From Hyphococcus sp. (GTDB lineage Bacteria > Pseudomonadota > Alphaproteobacteria > Caulobacterales > Parvularculaceae): a DNA stretch of 34,047 nucleotides. The notes below the pieces were generated by a model. The model searched no databases. It had not been told where the DNA came from and saw only the letters and a list, made by a program, of their open reading frames with translations. The number at the start of each line of letters is the position of its first letter. Position 1 is the stretch's first letter. Positions 1 to 9,462 of this stretch are shown here, in pieces. The translations under genes and the position numbers were made by a program. Location: assembly GCA_021776345.1 (NCBI GenBank), contig JAJFGC010000089.1:1-34047 (forward strand), given 5' to 3'.

Positions 1-2
1 CG

Positions 3-1385
3 AGCCTCAAACCGACGGTTGGAACACGCCCTCGACCGGCGCCAACCTCGCCTGCGCGTCCCGCAAAAATCGGCGGCTTCGCCATTGCCGCCGAAGCGGA
101 CACTCCGCCGCCGTTTTTCTTCGCCAGCGACATTGAGCGCGCGCAACGCGATACCACGCCGGCGCCCGTGCTTTATGCCAGTGATCTCAGCGAAGCGTTT
201 CGCGAAATCCGCATCCGCATCACCAAAGGCGAAAACTTTGTTGATGCCCTCAAACGCGCCGGGGTCAGCGCCAGCGACCGCAATGACGCCGCTTATGCTT
301 TCGGCAAGCACTATAATTTGCGGCGCCTCCGTCCGGGTCAGGAGTTTTTGCTGACGGTCGGGCAGCCGCAACAAACGCTGTATCAACTCGCCTCGGCGTC
401 TGGCAAAACCGACGCACGCCTGCTCGCGCTCGAATTTCGCGCGGACGCGGAAAACCGCATCTTCGTTCGCCGGGACCAGTCCGGCAAGCTTGCGGGCGAG
501 GCCGCGCCAATTGCGTTGACGACACGCATTCTCTCCGTCGCGGGGCGTATCGATGGCAGCCTTTATCTCTCGGCCAAAGCTTCCGGCGCACCGGACCAGA
601 TCATCGCTGACCTCGCAGACGCCTTCGCCTATGATGTTGATTTCCAGCGGGAAATCTTCGGCGGCGACGAATTTGAGGCGATCTTTGAGGCGCGTTATGA
701 CGATCAGGGCGATCTCGTTTCGACTGGCGACATCATCTACGCCCGGCTCAACTGGCGCGGACGCTCGAGGGAAAAAGGCTATTACCGATTTGCCGGGGCC
801 GACGATGGTCAACGCGGCGACTATTATGACGCGACCGGCCAGGGCGCCAAACGCCTCTTGATGAAAACACCGATTGACGGCGCGCGCCTTTCTTCCCGCT
901 TCGGGACCCGCAAACACCCGATCCTTGGCTATCGCCGCGCCCATAAGGGCGTGGATTTTGCCGCCCGGCGCGGCACGCCGATCAAAGCCGCAGGCGACGG
1001 CGTCGTTGAACGCGCCGACCGCTATGGCAGTTTCGGCAATTATATCCGTATACGTCATGCGAATGGCTACAAGACGGCTTATGCGCATCTGAAAGGCTTC
1101 CGCCGCGGCATTCGAAAAGGCAAGCGCGTGCGCCAGGGCGACATTATCGGCTATGTCGGCACCACGGGACGCTCAACCGGCCCGCATCTTCATTACGAAG
1201 TGCATCTCAAGGGCAATGCAGTGAATCCGCAAAAACTCAAAATCGCCACCGGCAAGCAGCTTCGCGGCGCTGAGCTTGATCGCTTCAAAATTCAACGCGA
1301 TCTCATCAACGCCATGCGCCTGCCGCCGGAAGAGCCGTCGCCATTACTGGCGAAAGACGACCGCGACGACCAAAGCGCGCTTTAG
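3..1385 (+). CDS. M23 family metallopeptidase (LytM/MepM-like murein hydrolase), 5' end outside window
   Basis: Zinc endopeptidase that probably cleaves peptidoglycan cross-links in the periplasm. The reading frame is open to the left edge of the window, so the N-terminus, including any signal or anchor, is missing. A GTG at 168 is an internal codon rather than a convincing start. The visible N-terminal half resembles the OapA/LysM-like regulatory part of MepM/YebA and Csd3 proteins. The C-terminal third is a complete LytM domain. Its zinc and catalytic motifs are HKGVD (His codon 942-944, Asp codon 954-956), the AYAHL histidine, and the HLH motif (codons 1185-1193). A low-complexity acidic tail follows. 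All catalytic residues are present, so an active enzyme is expected. The exact substrate bond is inferred from the family. Confidence 0.93.
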   Translation, partial: SLKPTVGTRPRPAPTSPARPAKIGGFAIAAEADTPPPFFFASDIERAQRDTTPAPVLYASDLSEAFREIRIRITKGENFVDALKRAGVSASDRNDAAYAFGKHYNLRRLRPGQEFLLTVGQPQQTLYQLASASGKTDARLLALEFRADAENRIFVRRDQSGKLAGEAAPIALTTRILSVAGRIDGSLYLSAKASGAPDQIIADLADAFAYDVDFQREIFGGDEFEAIFEARYDDQGDLVSTGDIIYARLNWRGRSREKGYYRFAGADDGQRGDYYDATGQGAKRLLMKTPIDGARLSSRFGTRKHPILGYRRAHKGVDFAARRGTPIKAAGDGVVERADRYGSFGNYIRIRHANGYKTAYAHLKGFRRGIRKGKRVRQGDIIGYVGTTGRSTGPHLHYEVHLKGNAVNPQKLKIATGKQLRGAELDRFKIQRDLINAMRLPPEEPSPLLAKDDRDDQSAL

Positions 1386-1482
1386 CCTGTTTTCGATTGC
1401 ATAAGACCTTGTATCAATCCTTTCTGTTTTTTTGACAGAAGGATCATAAGGCCGCGGGAAAGCTGTTCGATAACTTTTGACC

Positions 1483-1530
1483 GTCAAATGGGTGATTGGG
1501 CTGGGCACCCAATCACGGGCCCTATTTGAC
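1483..1530. promoter_or_regulatory. Nested inverted repeat (candidate operator or RNA hairpin)
   Basis: The inner arms GTGATTGGG (1492-1500) and CCCAATCAC (1508-1516) pair perfectly over 9 bp. The outer arms GTCAAAT (1483-1489) and ATTTGAC (1524-1530) pair perfectly over 7 bp. The right outer arm overlaps a TTGACA hexamer at 1526-1531, so a protein bound here could block a promoter. The function is inferred. Confidence 0.5.
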
Positions 1531-1558
1531 AATTCAGTCTCGCCATACGCCTTATAAT
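1526..1558 (+). promoter_or_regulatory. Candidate promoter with long spacer
   Basis: TTGACA at 1526-1531 and TATAAT at 1553-1558 are perfect sigma-70 hexamers, but the 21-nt spacer is well above the usual 16-18 nt. It would give a leader of about 200 nt before the gene at 1764. It may need an activator that untwists the spacer, or may be a chance pairing of hexamers. Confidence 0.35.
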
Positions 1559-1608
1559 GCACACGCCAAAGATGAAATGAGAAACAAAGTCCACAACCGA
1601 AAAGTGAT

Positions 1609-1630
1609 GATGTTGCGCGCGGCGCACCAT
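1609..1630. repeat. Intergenic palindrome, copy 1
   Basis: A 22-bp element whose left arm starts GATGTTGCGC and whose right arm ends GCGCACCATC, forming a near-perfect stem with one mismatch. It matches the element at 20136-20157 at 19 of 22 positions. Both copies lie in long non-coding stretches. Confidence 0.55.
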
Positions 1631-1763
1631 CTGAGAATAACTATTTGTCCGCAGCGCGGCGTTTGCTTCGCAAACGGTCGGCGCGAATAATGAAAGAATA
1701 CCCTCTCTGGGTTGTATTTTTCTAGCCCGATCAACCACGGCAACATGAAAGGCGGCACGCAAA

Positions 1764-2282
1764 GTGTTTAACATCAAAAAATGCGAGCTTCCGGCAGGCG
1801 CCTTCTTACAGCGCTACGCAGAAATGGAAGGGTGTTATACTGATTGTTATTGCGCCGACATTGATCGCGCCGTCAGCTTTTCAGAATTTGTCACTGCTTT
1901 TTATGTGACGCCGCTTTTTAAGCTGGAGCGTTTTGTGCTCAACCATCTGGGTTCGAAGCCATCGACTGATCGGCAAGCCCGTGAGTTAAGTGAAGCGCAA
2001 ATCGAACATTTTGCTGCATGGCGGGTTGAGCAGCGCGAGCCCAATCAGTTGCTTATGTGTGATTTGTCGGATCGGACACGGTCATGGTTTATGGCCGCCC
2101 CTCTTGCCGAGCAGGAAGAAAGTTCTACGCGGTTGTATTTTGGTTCCGCAGTTGTCCCACGCCCGGTAGTGAATGATGAAATGCCGACACTCGGGTTTAC
2201 GTTCCGCGTCTTGCTGGGTTTTCACAAACTCTATTCGCGAGCGCTGTTATCGACGGCGAAAGCTAAGCTTAGCCGCTCGTAA
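1764..2282 (+). CDS. Conserved hypothetical protein, 172 aa
   Basis: Soluble protein without a signal peptide or membrane segment, family not recognised. Visible features are two early cysteines in a YTDCYCAD stretch, a segment YVTPLFKLERFVLN that looks like an amphipathic helix, and a C-terminal beta-rich part around TRSWFMAA and TRLYFGSAVVP that resembles a small barrel or START-like pocket (weak inference). The start is GTG at 1764, preceded by an AAAGGCGG Shine-Dalgarno-like stretch about 9 nt upstream. The frame has a stop at 1746, so no longer start exists. It runs convergently toward the small gene at 2287 with only 4 bp between them. Its position between an M23 hydrolase and clpB does not reveal a role. 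Confidence 0.75.
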   Translation: MFNIKKCELPAGAFLQRYAEMEGCYTDCYCADIDRAVSFSEFVTAFYVTPLFKLERFVLNHLGSKPSTDRQARELSEAQIEHFAAWRVEQREPNQLLMCDLSDRTRSWFMAAPLAEQEESSTRLYFGSAVVPRPVVNDEMPTLGFTFRVLLGFHKLYSRALLSTAKAKLSRS

Positions 2283-2286
2283 ACGA

Positions 2287-2493
2287 TCAACCCTTGTTCG
2301 TTTCCGCCAGCACTTCCCTGATATAGGCGTCAATATCGAGATCGCCGGTGGCGCGGCCCTTGATCCGCTCTCTGACGCGAGACGGCAATACCGCCGGATC
2401 AATCGGCCCGCCAGCCTTGATCGTCGCGCGGATCAGCTCTTTGAGCGCTTCTTCACCAGCTTCCGGTTTCCAGTCCGATTTTTTATCCGTCAT
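2287..2493 (-). CDS. Conserved hypothetical small protein, 68 aa
   Basis: Short, highly charged soluble protein with predicted helices and no signal peptide. It begins MTDKKSDWKPEAGEEALKEL, and the rest reads like a small helical adaptor (segment DIDAYIREVLAETNKG at the C-terminus). A good AGGAG ribosome binding site lies about 8 nt upstream of the ATG, which supports it as a real gene. It sits just downstream of clpB on the same strand (135 bp gap), so it could share the heat-shock transcript unless a terminator I do not see intervenes. No function can be assigned. Confidence 0.72.
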   Translation of the reverse strand: MTDKKSDWKPEAGEEALKELIRATIKAGGPIDPAVLPSRVRERIKGRATGDLDIDAYIREVLAETNKG

Positions 2494-2628
2494 CGGAAAA
2501 ACTCCTGTCCCGTTACGTTCGCTTGTGAATTATAAAATAGTAAAATCCACCGACACCGCGTGCGAGAAAGAACAGCATCGCAATTCCGGCATCCACAATA
2601 TTCTAGACCAGCCAATTTAAAATGCCTC

Positions 2629-5292
2629 CTAATTCAACAGCGCGCCCGGCGGCGCTGCGTTGGGGTTGTCGCCGCCGACGGAAAAATAATCGCGGCCGCC
2701 GGCGGCCTCACCATTGATGGTGAGCCCGTTTTCATCCGCCGAGATGACTAGCGCATCGCCATCGCTGATCTTGCCAGCCAGCAGGAGTTCCGCCAATGGG
2801 TCCTGCAGTTTTTTCTGGATAACGCGACGCAACGGCCGGGCGCCATAGACCGGATCATAACCGGCATCGCCAAGCCAGCTGCGCGCCTTATCGTCGAGGC
2901 TGATCGTGATTTTACGGTCAGCGAGCAGGCCTGCCAAGCGCTTGATCTGGATATCGACAATTGCGTCCATATGCGCGCGGGCAAGACGGTGGAAAAGAAT
3001 GATTTCGTCGAGCCGGTTTAAAAATTCCGGACGGAATTTTGCCCGCACCGCGTCCATGACTTGTGGCCGCACGGCATCGCTATCTTCACCTTCCGGCTGG
3101 TTGGCGAGATGCTCGGCGCCAAGGTTCGAGGTCATGATAATCAGCGTGTTTTTAAAGTCGACCGTATGGCCCTGCCCGTCGGTCAGGCGGCCATCATCAA
3201 GCACTTGCAAGAGAACGTTGAAGACATCCGGATGCGCTTTCTCGATCTCGTCAAAGAGGACAACCTGATAAGGCCGCCGCCGGACGCGCTCGGTCAACAC
3301 GCCGCCTTCTTCATAACCGACATAGCCCGGAGGTGCGCCGATCAGCCGGGCAACGGAATGTTTCTCCATGAATTCCGACATGTCGATCCGCGCAATCGCG
3401 GTTTCATCATCAAACAGGTATTCGGCAAGCGCTTTCGTCAGCTCGGTCTTGCCAACGCCGGTGGGCCCCAGGAACAGGAACGATCCCATCGGCCGGTTCG
3501 GATCTTTCAGCCCCGCCCGCGCCCGCCGCACCGCGGAGGCAACCGCGGTCACCGCCTCATTCTGGCCGACAACGCGGCCCGCGAGCGCGGCTTCCATTTT
3601 CAACAGCTTCTCGCGTTCGCCTTCAAGCATCTTCTCAACCGGCACGCCGGTCCAGCGCGCGACAATGCTGGCGATGTTTTCGGTATCGACGACCTCTTTT
3701 ACGAGCGACTTTTTCTCACTCATCTCGTCCTGCAGGGCGTCGGCGTCGCTTAGTTGTTTTTCAAGTGCAGGGATTTCACCATATTTCAGTTCTGAAGCGC
3801 GGCCGAGATCGCCGCGGCGTTCCGCTTCGGCGAGTTGTTGGCGCGCATGATCAATACGCTCTTTGATTTTTGTCGCTGACGCCAGGCTGTCCTTCTCGGC
3901 GCGCCAAAGCGCGGTCAGCTCGGACGAGCGCTGCTCAAGGTTGCCAAGCTCTTCATCAAGCTTTTCAAGCCGGTCTTTCGACGCGGCGTCATCTTCCTTC
4001 TTCAGCGCTTCGCGCTCGATCTTCATCTGGATGATGCGCCGATCCAGCTCATCCAGTTCTTCGGGTTTGCTATCGACTTCCATGCGCAAGCGCGACGCGG
4101 CCTCATCGACAAGGTCAATCGCCTTGTCGGGCAAGAATCGATCGGTGATGTAACGGTGCGACAGTGTTGCGGCGGAGACAATGGCGCTGTCGGAAATCCG
4201 GACGCCGTGATGGAGTTCGTATTTTTCTTTAAGGCCGCGCAGGATCGAGATCGTATCCTCGACCGTCGGCTCATCGACAAAGATCGACTGGAAACGCCGC
4301 GCAAGCGCCGCGTCTTTCTCAACATATTTGCGATATTCATCGAGCGTCGTCGCGCCAACACAATGCAGGTCACCGCGCGCAAGCGCCGGCTTTAAGAGGT
4401 TCGACGCATCCATCGCGCCGTCGGATTTGCCGGCGCCGACCAGCGTGTGCATTTCGTCAATGAAAAGAATGATCTGACCATCCGCGTCCGTCACTTCCTG
4501 CAACACGGCCTTGAGACGCTCTTCAAATTCGCCGCGATATTTCGCGCCAGCGATAAGCGCGCCCATATCGAGGGCGAGCAGTGATTTATCTTTCAGGCTT
4601 TCCGGCACATCACCGTTGATAATGCGCAAGGCGAGACCTTCAGCGATGGCGGTTTTACCGACACCGGGTTCACCGATCAGCACCGGATTATTCTTTGTCC
4701 GGCGCGAGAGAACCTGCATCGTCCGGCGGATTTCTTCGTCGCGCCCGATCACAGGATCAAGCTTGCCGTCGCGTGCAGCCTCGGTGAGGTCGCGGGCATA
4801 GCGCTTCAGCGCATCATAGGCCTGCTCAGCGGAGGCTGTGTCCGCCGTGCGGCCTTTTCGGATGTCGTTGATAGCTTCGTTGAGCTTAACGGCGGTGACG
4901 CCCGCCTGCTTCAAAATTTTGGCCGTGCCAGCTTGCGTCTCAACAGCAAGCGCGGTCAACAAGCGCTCGGCGGTGACAAACTTGTCGCCCGCTTTTTTGC
5001 CGATCTCTTCAGCGGCCGCGAGCACCTTGGCTGTCGGCGCCGCCATATAAATCTGGCCATTGCCGCCCTCAACCGCTGGCAGCTTGCCGAGCGCCTCATC
5101 GGTCAGTTGCAACGCGACTTCGGGCTTGCCGCCAGCCGCGCGGATAAGGTTTGCCGCGAGACCTTCCTGGTCGTCGAGCAGCGCCTTTAAAATATGTTCG
5201 GGTGTGAATTGCTGATGGTTCTCGCGCAGGGCAATCGTCTGCGCGGCCTGGATCAGACCGCGGGCGCGGTCAGTGTAGTTCTCAAATTGCAT
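2629..5292 (-). CDS. clpB: ATP-dependent disaggregase ClpB
   Basis: Hexameric AAA+ chaperone that, with DnaK/DnaJ/GrpE, pulls proteins out of aggregates after heat stress. The protein is 887 aa from [13 protein letters not shown]. An in-frame ATG 57 nt further upstream is less likely because it adds residues foreign to the family and the chosen start has GAGG just upstream. Order: N-terminal Clp_N repeats (about 1-145), first AAA+ domain with Walker A GEPGVGKT (207-214) and Walker B ILFIDE (about 275), a coiled-coil middle domain rich in E/K/R (about 400-530) that distinguishes ClpB from ClpA/ClpC, then the second AAA+ domain with GPTGVGKT (609-616), and a D2-small C-terminus. Length and motifs are complete. 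It is preceded by a sigma-32-like promoter at 5360-5388. Confidence 0.98.
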   Translation of the reverse strand: MQFENYTDRARGLIQAAQTIALRENHQQFTPEHILKALLDDQEGLAANLIRAAGGKPEVALQLTDEALGKLPAVEGGNGQIYMAAPTAKVLAAAEEIGKKAGDKFVTAERLLTALAVETQAGTAKILKQAGVTAVKLNEAINDIRKGRTADTASAEQAYDALKRYARDLTEAARDGKLDPVIGRDEEIRRTMQVLSRRTKNNPVLIGEPGVGKTAIAEGLALRIINGDVPESLKDKSLLALDMGALIAGAKYRGEFEERLKAVLQEVTDADGQIILFIDEMHTLVGAGKSDGAMDASNLLKPALARGDLHCVGATTLDEYRKYVEKDAALARRFQSIFVDEPTVEDTISILRGLKEKYELHHGVRISDSAIVSAATLSHRYITDRFLPDKAIDLVDEAASRLRMEVDSKPEELDELDRRIIQMKIEREALKKEDDAASKDRLEKLDEELGNLEQRSSELTALWRAEKDSLASATKIKERIDHARQQLAEAERRGDLGRASELKYGEIPALEKQLSDADALQDEMSEKKSLVKEVVDTENIASIVARWTGVPVEKMLEGEREKLLKMEAALAGRVVGQNEAVTAVASAVRRARAGLKDPNRPMGSFLFLGPTGVGKTELTKALAEYLFDDETAIARIDMSEFMEKHSVARLIGAPPGYVGYEEGGVLTERVRRRPYQVVLFDEIEKAHPDVFNVLLQVLDDGRLTDGQGHTVDFKNTLIIMTSNLGAEHLANQPEGEDSDAVRPQVMDAVRAKFRPEFLNRLDEIILFHRLARAHMDAIVDIQIKRLAGLLADRKITISLDDKARSWLGDAGYDPVYGARPLRRVIQKKLQDPLAELLLAGKISDGDALVISADENGLTINGEAAGGRDYFSVGGDNPNAAPPGALLN

Positions 5293-5359
5293 ATCGACCT
5301 CGGTTGAGCGCCAAAAAGTTAACACGTCCCGACAAGCGGCAACGCACATTCTATCAAGG

Positions 5360-5388
5360 AAATGGGGACGAAATTGCCTATCGCAAGG
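5360..5388 (-). promoter_or_regulatory. Sigma-32 (RpoH) heat-shock promoter of clpB
   Basis: Read on the minus strand: CCTTGCG (-35), 14 nt, then CCCCATTT (-10). This closely fits the RpoH consensus CTTGAA...CCCCATnT. Transcription would start about 60 nt before the clpB start codon. No other strong promoter is visible between clpB and the terminator upstream of it. Confidence 0.78.
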
Positions 5389-5410
5389 CTGCTGGGCGAA
5401 ATTTTGGGCG

Positions 5411-5444
5411 CAAAAAAGCCCGGCGGGGCATCCCCGCCGGGCTT
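5411..5444 (-). terminator. Rho-independent terminator of the EF-hand gene
   Basis: A perfect 13-bp GC-rich stem (arms 5416-5428 and 5432-5444, loop 3 nt) followed on the minus strand by a run of six T (5411-5416, overlapping the stem base). It lies 23 nt after the stop of the gene ending at 5468 and insulates clpB from that gene. Confidence 0.9.
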
Positions 5445-5467
5445 GATAAAAGCGTTAAGATAGCGGC

Positions 5468-5806
5468 TTACTCGTCGCCGTCTTTTTTGCCGTGATGTTC
5501 TTTCATCTTGGCTTTCTTGGCTTCCATTTTGGCCTTGTGATGAGCCCTTGCTTCTTCAAGGGAGAGCTCGCCATCGTCGCCGAGCTCATGTTCGGCCCAT
5601 GATTTTTCAGCTTCTGCGCGCTTATAGGCCAGATACTCTTCGCCGCTGACAGTACCGCTGGCGTCGGTATCGATTGCCGCAAATTTTTCAGCCATTTTGG
5701 CTTCCCAATCATAGCCGCCTTTTTTGTCGCCGTGATGTTCGGCAAAGGCGGACGCCGCTGCAAAAGCGCTAACGCCGGCAATTAGAACGAATACAGATTT
5801 TCTCAT
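5468..5806 (-). CDS. Secreted EF-hand calcium-binding protein, 112 aa
   Basis: Small exported protein. A signal peptide covers about residues 1-22 (MRKSVFVLIAGVSAFAAASA, cleavage probably after AFA). A canonical EF-hand loop DTDASGTVSGEE spans residues 46-57 with Asp at positions 1 and 3, Ser at 5 and Glu at 12. A second, degenerate loop (LGDDGELSLEEA) follows. The mature protein starts with EHHGDKK and ends in a Lys/His-rich tail, so it may also bind transition metals (inference). A GGGAG ribosome binding site sits 9 nt upstream. It is a single-gene unit: a 180-bp gap separates it from thiG upstream and a strong terminator follows. A role in periplasmic calcium buffering or sensing is plausible but not shown. 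Confidence 0.9.
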   Translation of the reverse strand: MRKSVFVLIAGVSAFAAASAFAEHHGDKKGGYDWEAKMAEKFAAIDTDASGTVSGEEYLAYKRAEAEKSWAEHELGDDGELSLEEARAHHKAKMEAKKAKMKEHHGKKDGDE

Positions 5807-5986
5807 ATTTTTAGTCTCCCAAAATTTCCCTGAACGGGTCCACGAATGAACCGCATGCGCCGGAGAGACGCATACTGTCCAATTTTGCTAACATACAGCG
5901 GGGAGATTGGTTGACTTACGCTTTGGTTAATAGGCGTTAAGGATTGGTAAGGCGATGAGCCGAGTTTCTGGCGCGACGAAGCGAGT

Positions 5987-6757
5987 TTAAATCAACCCTG
6001 CCAGTGGGCTAGACGGATCAGCATAACGCTTTTTGCCCATGCGTCCGGCAAGGTAAGCCTCGCGTCCGGCGATCACCGCGTGTTTCATTGCGCTCGCCAT
6101 TAAGATCGGGTCTTTCGCTTCGGCGATCGCCGTGTTCATCAAGACGCCGTCACAGCCGAGTTCCATCGCCACTGTCGCATCCGATGCGGTGCCGACGCCC
6201 GCATCGACTATGACGGGCACGGAGGATTGCTCCACGATCAATCGGATATTGACCGGGTTCATGATGCCGAGCCCCGACCCGATCAGCGAGCCCAACGGCA
6301 TGATCGCACAGCATCCCGCATCTTCGAGTTTGCGCGCATAGACCGGATCATCGGAGCAATAGACCATCACCTCAAAGCCGTCGGCGATTAATAGCTTCGC
6401 CGCCCGCAATGTCTCTTCCATATCCGGGTAAAGCGTTTTCTGATCGGAGAGAACCTCGAGCTTAACGAGATCCCAACCGCCCGCCTCGCGCGCAAGGCGC
6501 AGCGTGCGGATCGCATCTTCCGCGGTGAAACAGCCAGCGGTGTTGGGCAGGTAAACATATTTTTCCGGATCGAGATAATCGACAAGCAAGGGCTTGTCCT
6601 TGTCGGTCAAATTCACCCGGCGCACCGCGACCGTGACCATTTCGGCGCCGGCGGCTTCAGCGGCAGCGGCGTTTTGCTCATAGCTCTCGTATTTCCCGGT
6701 GCCGATGATCAGGCGGGAGGACAATTTGCGGCCCGCAACTTCCAGAACGTTACTCAT
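5987..6757 (-). CDS. thiG: Thiazole synthase ThiG
   Basis: Builds the thiazole phosphate ring of thiamine from 1-deoxy-D-xylulose 5-phosphate, dehydroglycine and ThiS-thiocarboxylate in the cytoplasm. The 256-aa protein is full length for the family and is a TIM barrel. The Schiff-base lysine is K99 in WDLVKLEV. Glycine-rich phosphate-binding segments near [11 protein letters not shown] and the [11 protein letters not shown] motif are present. It starts immediately after the thiS stop codon with no gap, so the two are translationally coupled. The dehydroglycine donor is probably made by ThiO, encoded at 18138-19283. Confidence 0.97.
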   Translation of the reverse strand: MSNVLEVAGRKLSSRLIIGTGKYESYEQNAAAAEAAGAEMVTVAVRRVNLTDKDKPLLVDYLDPEKYVYLPNTAGCFTAEDAIRTLRLAREAGGWDLVKLEVLSDQKTLYPDMEETLRAAKLLIADGFEVMVYCSDDPVYARKLEDAGCCAIMPLGSLIGSGLGIMNPVNIRLIVEQSSVPVIVDAGVGTASDATVAMELGCDGVLMNTAIAEAKDPILMASAMKHAVIAGREAYLAGRMGKKRYADPSSPLAGLI

Positions 6758-6958
6758 TCACCCGCCTCCAACAAATTGTACGATCTCAATCCGATCGCCA
6801 TCGGCAAGCGCCGTCTCGCCATAAAGCGACTTCGGCACGATCTCGAGATTGCGCTCCACTGCGATTTTTTTCGGCTCAAGCTCCAACGCGATGAGGAGCC
6901 CGGCGACGCTGACCGGCTCTTCCAGTCGCTTTTCTTCACCATTGACGGTAATATGCAT
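6758..6958 (-). CDS. thiS: Sulfur carrier protein ThiS
   Basis: Ubiquitin-fold sulfur carrier of 66 aa. It ends in Gly-Gly-Gly, and the terminal glycine is expected to be adenylated by ThiF and converted to the thiocarboxylate that donates sulfur to ThiG. The sequence MHITVNGEEKRL at the start and the DGDRIEIVQFVGGG end match the family. It is the first gene of a thiS-thiG pair. thiC, thiE and thiF are not in the window. No TPP-riboswitch core is visible in the 138 bp between it and the divergent aroQ. Confidence 0.95.
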   Translation of the reverse strand: MHITVNGEEKRLEEPVSVAGLLIALELEPKKIAVERNLEIVPKSLYGETALADGDRIEIVQFVGGG

Positions 6959-7038
6959 TGAAATTCAGTCTGTTCCTTGTAATCAGCACTGTCTGACCGG
7001 CTCCAGATAATGGGACGGTAAGCAATTGCTGGTAGCTT

Positions 7039-7063
7039 GAGCGCTCTTCATATGTAAGCGCTC
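7039..7063. promoter_or_regulatory. Inverted repeat in the thiS/aroQ divergent region
   Basis: GAGCGCT (7039-7045) and AGCGCTC (7057-7063) flank an 11-nt spacer containing CATATG. The position between two divergent genes fits an operator, but no regulator is known to me for this motif. Confidence 0.35.
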
Positions 7064-7096
7064 TGGCCCTCGCAAGAAGACAGTAGTGGAAAGTTT

Positions 7097-7549
7097 ATGA
7101 CGGCGAAGACAGTTTTCATCCTCAACGGGCCAAATCTGAATCTGCTGGGCGCCCGCGAGCCTGAAATCTACGGCAGCGACACGCTGGCCGACATAGAAGC
7201 TGCGTCAAAGGTAAAAGCGGGCGAATTGGGGCTGTCGGTCGATTTCCGTCAGTCGAACAATGAGGGAACATTGATCGATTGGGTGCAGGAGGCCGACAAG
7301 CATGCCACAGGCCTGATTATCAATCCGGGCGGCTTCACCCATACTTCTATCGCTCTGCTGGATGCGCTGACAGCGGCATCACTGCCGAAAATCGAGCTGC
7401 ATCTATCGAACATTCACGCCCGTGAGGCGTTTCGACAAAAATCAATTACGGCCGGCGCGGCAAATGGGGTCATTATGGGGATTGGCGCGGCGGGCTACCC
7501 ATTGGCGCTTGAAGCGATTAAAAGTTTAATAGAAGGTCAAAAGCGCTAA
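7097..7549 (+). CDS. aroQ: Type II 3-dehydroquinate dehydratase
   Basis: Catalyses dehydration of 3-dehydroquinate to 3-dehydroshikimate in the shikimate pathway; type II enzymes are dodecamers. 150 aa, normal length. The N-terminal NGPNLNLLGAREPEIYG motif contains the catalytic Arg (R20) and Tyr (Y25). N76 lies in INPGG, H82 in GGFTHTSIAL and H102 in ELHLSNIHARE. All are conserved active-site positions. It leads an aroQ-accB-accC run (gaps of 52 and 40 bp), an arrangement common in alphaproteobacteria. Confidence 0.97.
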   Translation: MTAKTVFILNGPNLNLLGAREPEIYGSDTLADIEAASKVKAGELGLSVDFRQSNNEGTLIDWVQEADKHATGLIINPGGFTHTSIALLDALTAASLPKIELHLSNIHAREAFRQKSITAGAANGVIMGIGAAGYPLALEAIKSLIEGQKR

Positions 7550-7601
7550 CGGGCTGAGCGCAGCGCCAGGCTAACAGGGTAATAAGAAGAACGGAAAACG
7601 C

Positions 7602-8066
7602 ATGGGCGGACGAAACGGAAAAGACAATCATAATCTCGAATCTGCGTGGATTCGCGAGCTCGCCGGCATTCTCGAAGAAACCGGCCTCACCGAAATCGAA
7701 ATCGAAAAAGACGATGTTCGCTTGCGCGTCTCACGCCAGGGCGGCGTGTCGCAGATGGTCGCGGCGCCTGCACAAATAGCGCCAAGCGTACTGGCTCCTA
7801 CTGCGGCGCCCGCAGCCGCCAGCGACAATCATCCCGGCGCGGTCAAATCTCCCATGGTCGGCACCGCCTATCTCTCCGCGTCTCCCGGCGCGGCGCCCTT
7901 TATTAAAGAGGGCGGACAAGTCACCGAAGGTCAGACGGTGATGATCGTTGAGGCCATGAAAACCATGAACCCCATTGCCGCGCCGCGGTCGGGCACTGTC
8001 TCAAAAATTCTCGTCAGCGATTCGCAACCCGTTGAGTTTGACGAACCGCTCTGCATCATTGAATAA
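7602..8066 (+). CDS. accB: Acetyl-CoA carboxylase biotin carboxyl carrier protein
   Basis: Carries the biotin cofactor between biotin carboxylase and carboxyltransferase in the first step of fatty acid synthesis. 154 aa: an N-terminal helical part (about 1-50), an Ala/Pro-rich flexible linker (about 52-78), and the C-terminal biotinyl domain (about 80-154). The biotinylated lysine is K120 in [10 protein letters not shown]; the enterobacterial AMKMMN appears here as AMKTMN. The thumb-like segment characteristic of AccB is present ([12 protein letters not shown]). accC follows 40 bp downstream, consistent with one operon. Confidence 0.97.
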   Translation: MGGRNGKDNHNLESAWIRELAGILEETGLTEIEIEKDDVRLRVSRQGGVSQMVAAPAQIAPSVLAPTAAPAAASDNHPGAVKSPMVGTAYLSASPGAAPFIKEGGQVTEGQTVMIVEAMKTMNPIAAPRSGTVSKILVSDSQPVEFDEPLCIIE

Positions 8067-8106
8067 CGCGTCACTTTAAAAGTTGCGCCTTGCGAACGGA
8101 ACCTAA

Positions 8107-9453
8107 ATGTTCGAAAAAGTCCTGATTGCAAATCGCGGGGAGATCGCCCTTCGCATTCACCGCGCCTGCAAGGAACTTGGAATCGCCACCGTCGCCGTCC
8201 ATTCGACGGCAGACGCTAATGCAATGCATGTCCGCCTTGCCGATGAGAGCGTCTGCGTCGGACCGCCGGCGCCAAAAGACAGCTATCTAAATATCCCGGC
8301 GATTATCTCGGCGGCGGAAATTACCGGCGCGGACGCGATACATCCGGGTTATGGGTTCCTGTCGGAAAATGCGCGCTTTGCAGAAATCGTCGTCGCGCAC
8401 AACATTACGTTCATTGGTCCGCAGGCAGAGCATATCCGCGTGATGGGTGATAAAATCGCCGCCAAGGACGCGGTTGGCAAAGTCGGCATCCCACTGGTTC
8501 CGGGATCGGACGGGGAAGTCTGCTCAATCGCGGAGGCGCGCGCCGAAGCCGATAAAATCGGCTATCCGGTGCTGGTGAAAGCCGCCTCCGGCGGCGGCGG
8601 GCGCGGCATGAAACTCGCCAAAACCGCCAATGACCTCGAAGAAGCCGTTTCGACCGCCAAAGCGGAATCGAAAGCAGCGTTCGGTGATGATGCCGTGTAT
8701 CTTGAAAAATACCTCACCATTCCCCGCCATATCGAGATCCAGATCATCGCTGACGCCCATGGCAATGTCGTGCAGCTTGGTGAGCGTGACTGTTCGCTCC
8801 AGCGCCGCCACCAGAAAGTGCTCGAAGAAGCGCTCTCACCGGCGCTCACAAGCGAGGAGCGCATTAGGATTGGTGAAACTGTCCGCGCAGCGATCGAAAA
8901 GCTCGGCTATCTCGGCGCCGGCACGGTCGAGTTTCTTTATGAAAACGGCGAGTTTTATTTCATCGAAATGAACACGCGCCTGCAAGTGGAGCATCCAATT
9001 ACTGAGCAAGTCACTGATATCGACATCGTTCGCGAACAAATCTCAGTGGCGGCCGGCAACAAGCTCAGCTTTACCCAAGAGGACGTAAAATTTCGTGGCC
9101 ACGCCATCGAGTGCCGGGTCAACGCGGAAAATCCGCGAACCTTCCGCCCTTCCCCAGGCAAGATTACAGACTTTCATGCGCCGGGCGGGCCGGGCGTTCG
9201 TTTTGATAGCGCGGTCTATACCGGCTATACAATTCCGCCCTATTATGACTCAATGATCGGTAAGCTGATTGTCTTTGCCGATAACCGCGAGCTTTGTATT
9301 GCCCGACTGAAACGCAGCCTGGCGGAATTTGCGTTGGTCGGCGTTGAGACCACTGTGCCGCTCTTTATCGAGCTTGTTGAGGAGCCAGACTTTCTCGCGG
9401 GCGACTATAATATTCACTGGCTTGAAAAGTGGCTTGAAGAAAAATCTGAATAA
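8107..9453 (+). CDS. accC: Acetyl-CoA carboxylase biotin carboxylase subunit
   Basis: ATP-grasp enzyme that carboxylates biotin on AccB using bicarbonate and ATP. 448 aa, full length. It begins [20 protein letters not shown], the classic biotin carboxylase N-domain. The Gly-rich ATP loop GGGGRGMK, the [13 protein letters not shown] segment and the catalytic [14 protein letters not shown] motif are intact, followed by the C-terminal biotin carboxylase domain ([13 protein letters not shown]). The lone-subunit length and the upstream accB separate it from propionyl- or methylcrotonyl-CoA carboxylase alpha chains, which carry a fused biotinyl domain. Confidence 0.98.
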   Translation: MFEKVLIANRGEIALRIHRACKELGIATVAVHSTADANAMHVRLADESVCVGPPAPKDSYLNIPAIISAAEITGADAIHPGYGFLSENARFAEIVVAHNITFIGPQAEHIRVMGDKIAAKDAVGKVGIPLVPGSDGEVCSIAEARAEADKIGYPVLVKAASGGGGRGMKLAKTANDLEEAVSTAKAESKAAFGDDAVYLEKYLTIPRHIEIQIIADAHGNVVQLGERDCSLQRRHQKVLEEALSPALTSEERIRIGETVRAAIEKLGYLGAGTVEFLYENGEFYFIEMNTRLQVEHPITEQVTDIDIVREQISVAAGNKLSFTQEDVKFRGHAIECRVNAENPRTFRPSPGKITDFHAPGGPGVRFDSAVYTGYTIPPYYDSMIGKLIVFADNRELCIARLKRSLAEFALVGVETTVPLFIELVEEPDFLAGDYNIHWLEKWLEEKSE

Positions 9454-9462
9454 GCGCGCTGT

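Larger units (their letters stand above)
1386..1763. other. 378-bp intergenic region with several palindromes
   Basis: No convincing ORF. It holds an imperfect stem at about 1415-1441 without a T-run, a nested palindrome at 1483-1530, perfect TTGACA and TATAAT hexamers with an unusually long spacer, a repeated palindrome at 1609-1630, and a 7-bp stem with a 3-nt loop at 1660-1676 (CGTTTGC/GCAAACG). This could be a long structured leader for the gene at 1764 or a small RNA. I cannot tell which from sequence alone. Confidence 0.5.

Noticed and set aside
1415-1441. Terminator after the M23 gene
   Set aside because: The stem is imperfect and no T-run follows on either strand.
3061-3753. 230-aa ORF on the plus strand opposite clpB
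   Set aside because: Shadow of clpB in another frame; no recognisable domain and it lies entirely inside a well-supported gene.
6959-7096. TPP riboswitch upstream of thiS
   Set aside because: No CTGAGA or other core TPP sequence can be found on the minus strand.
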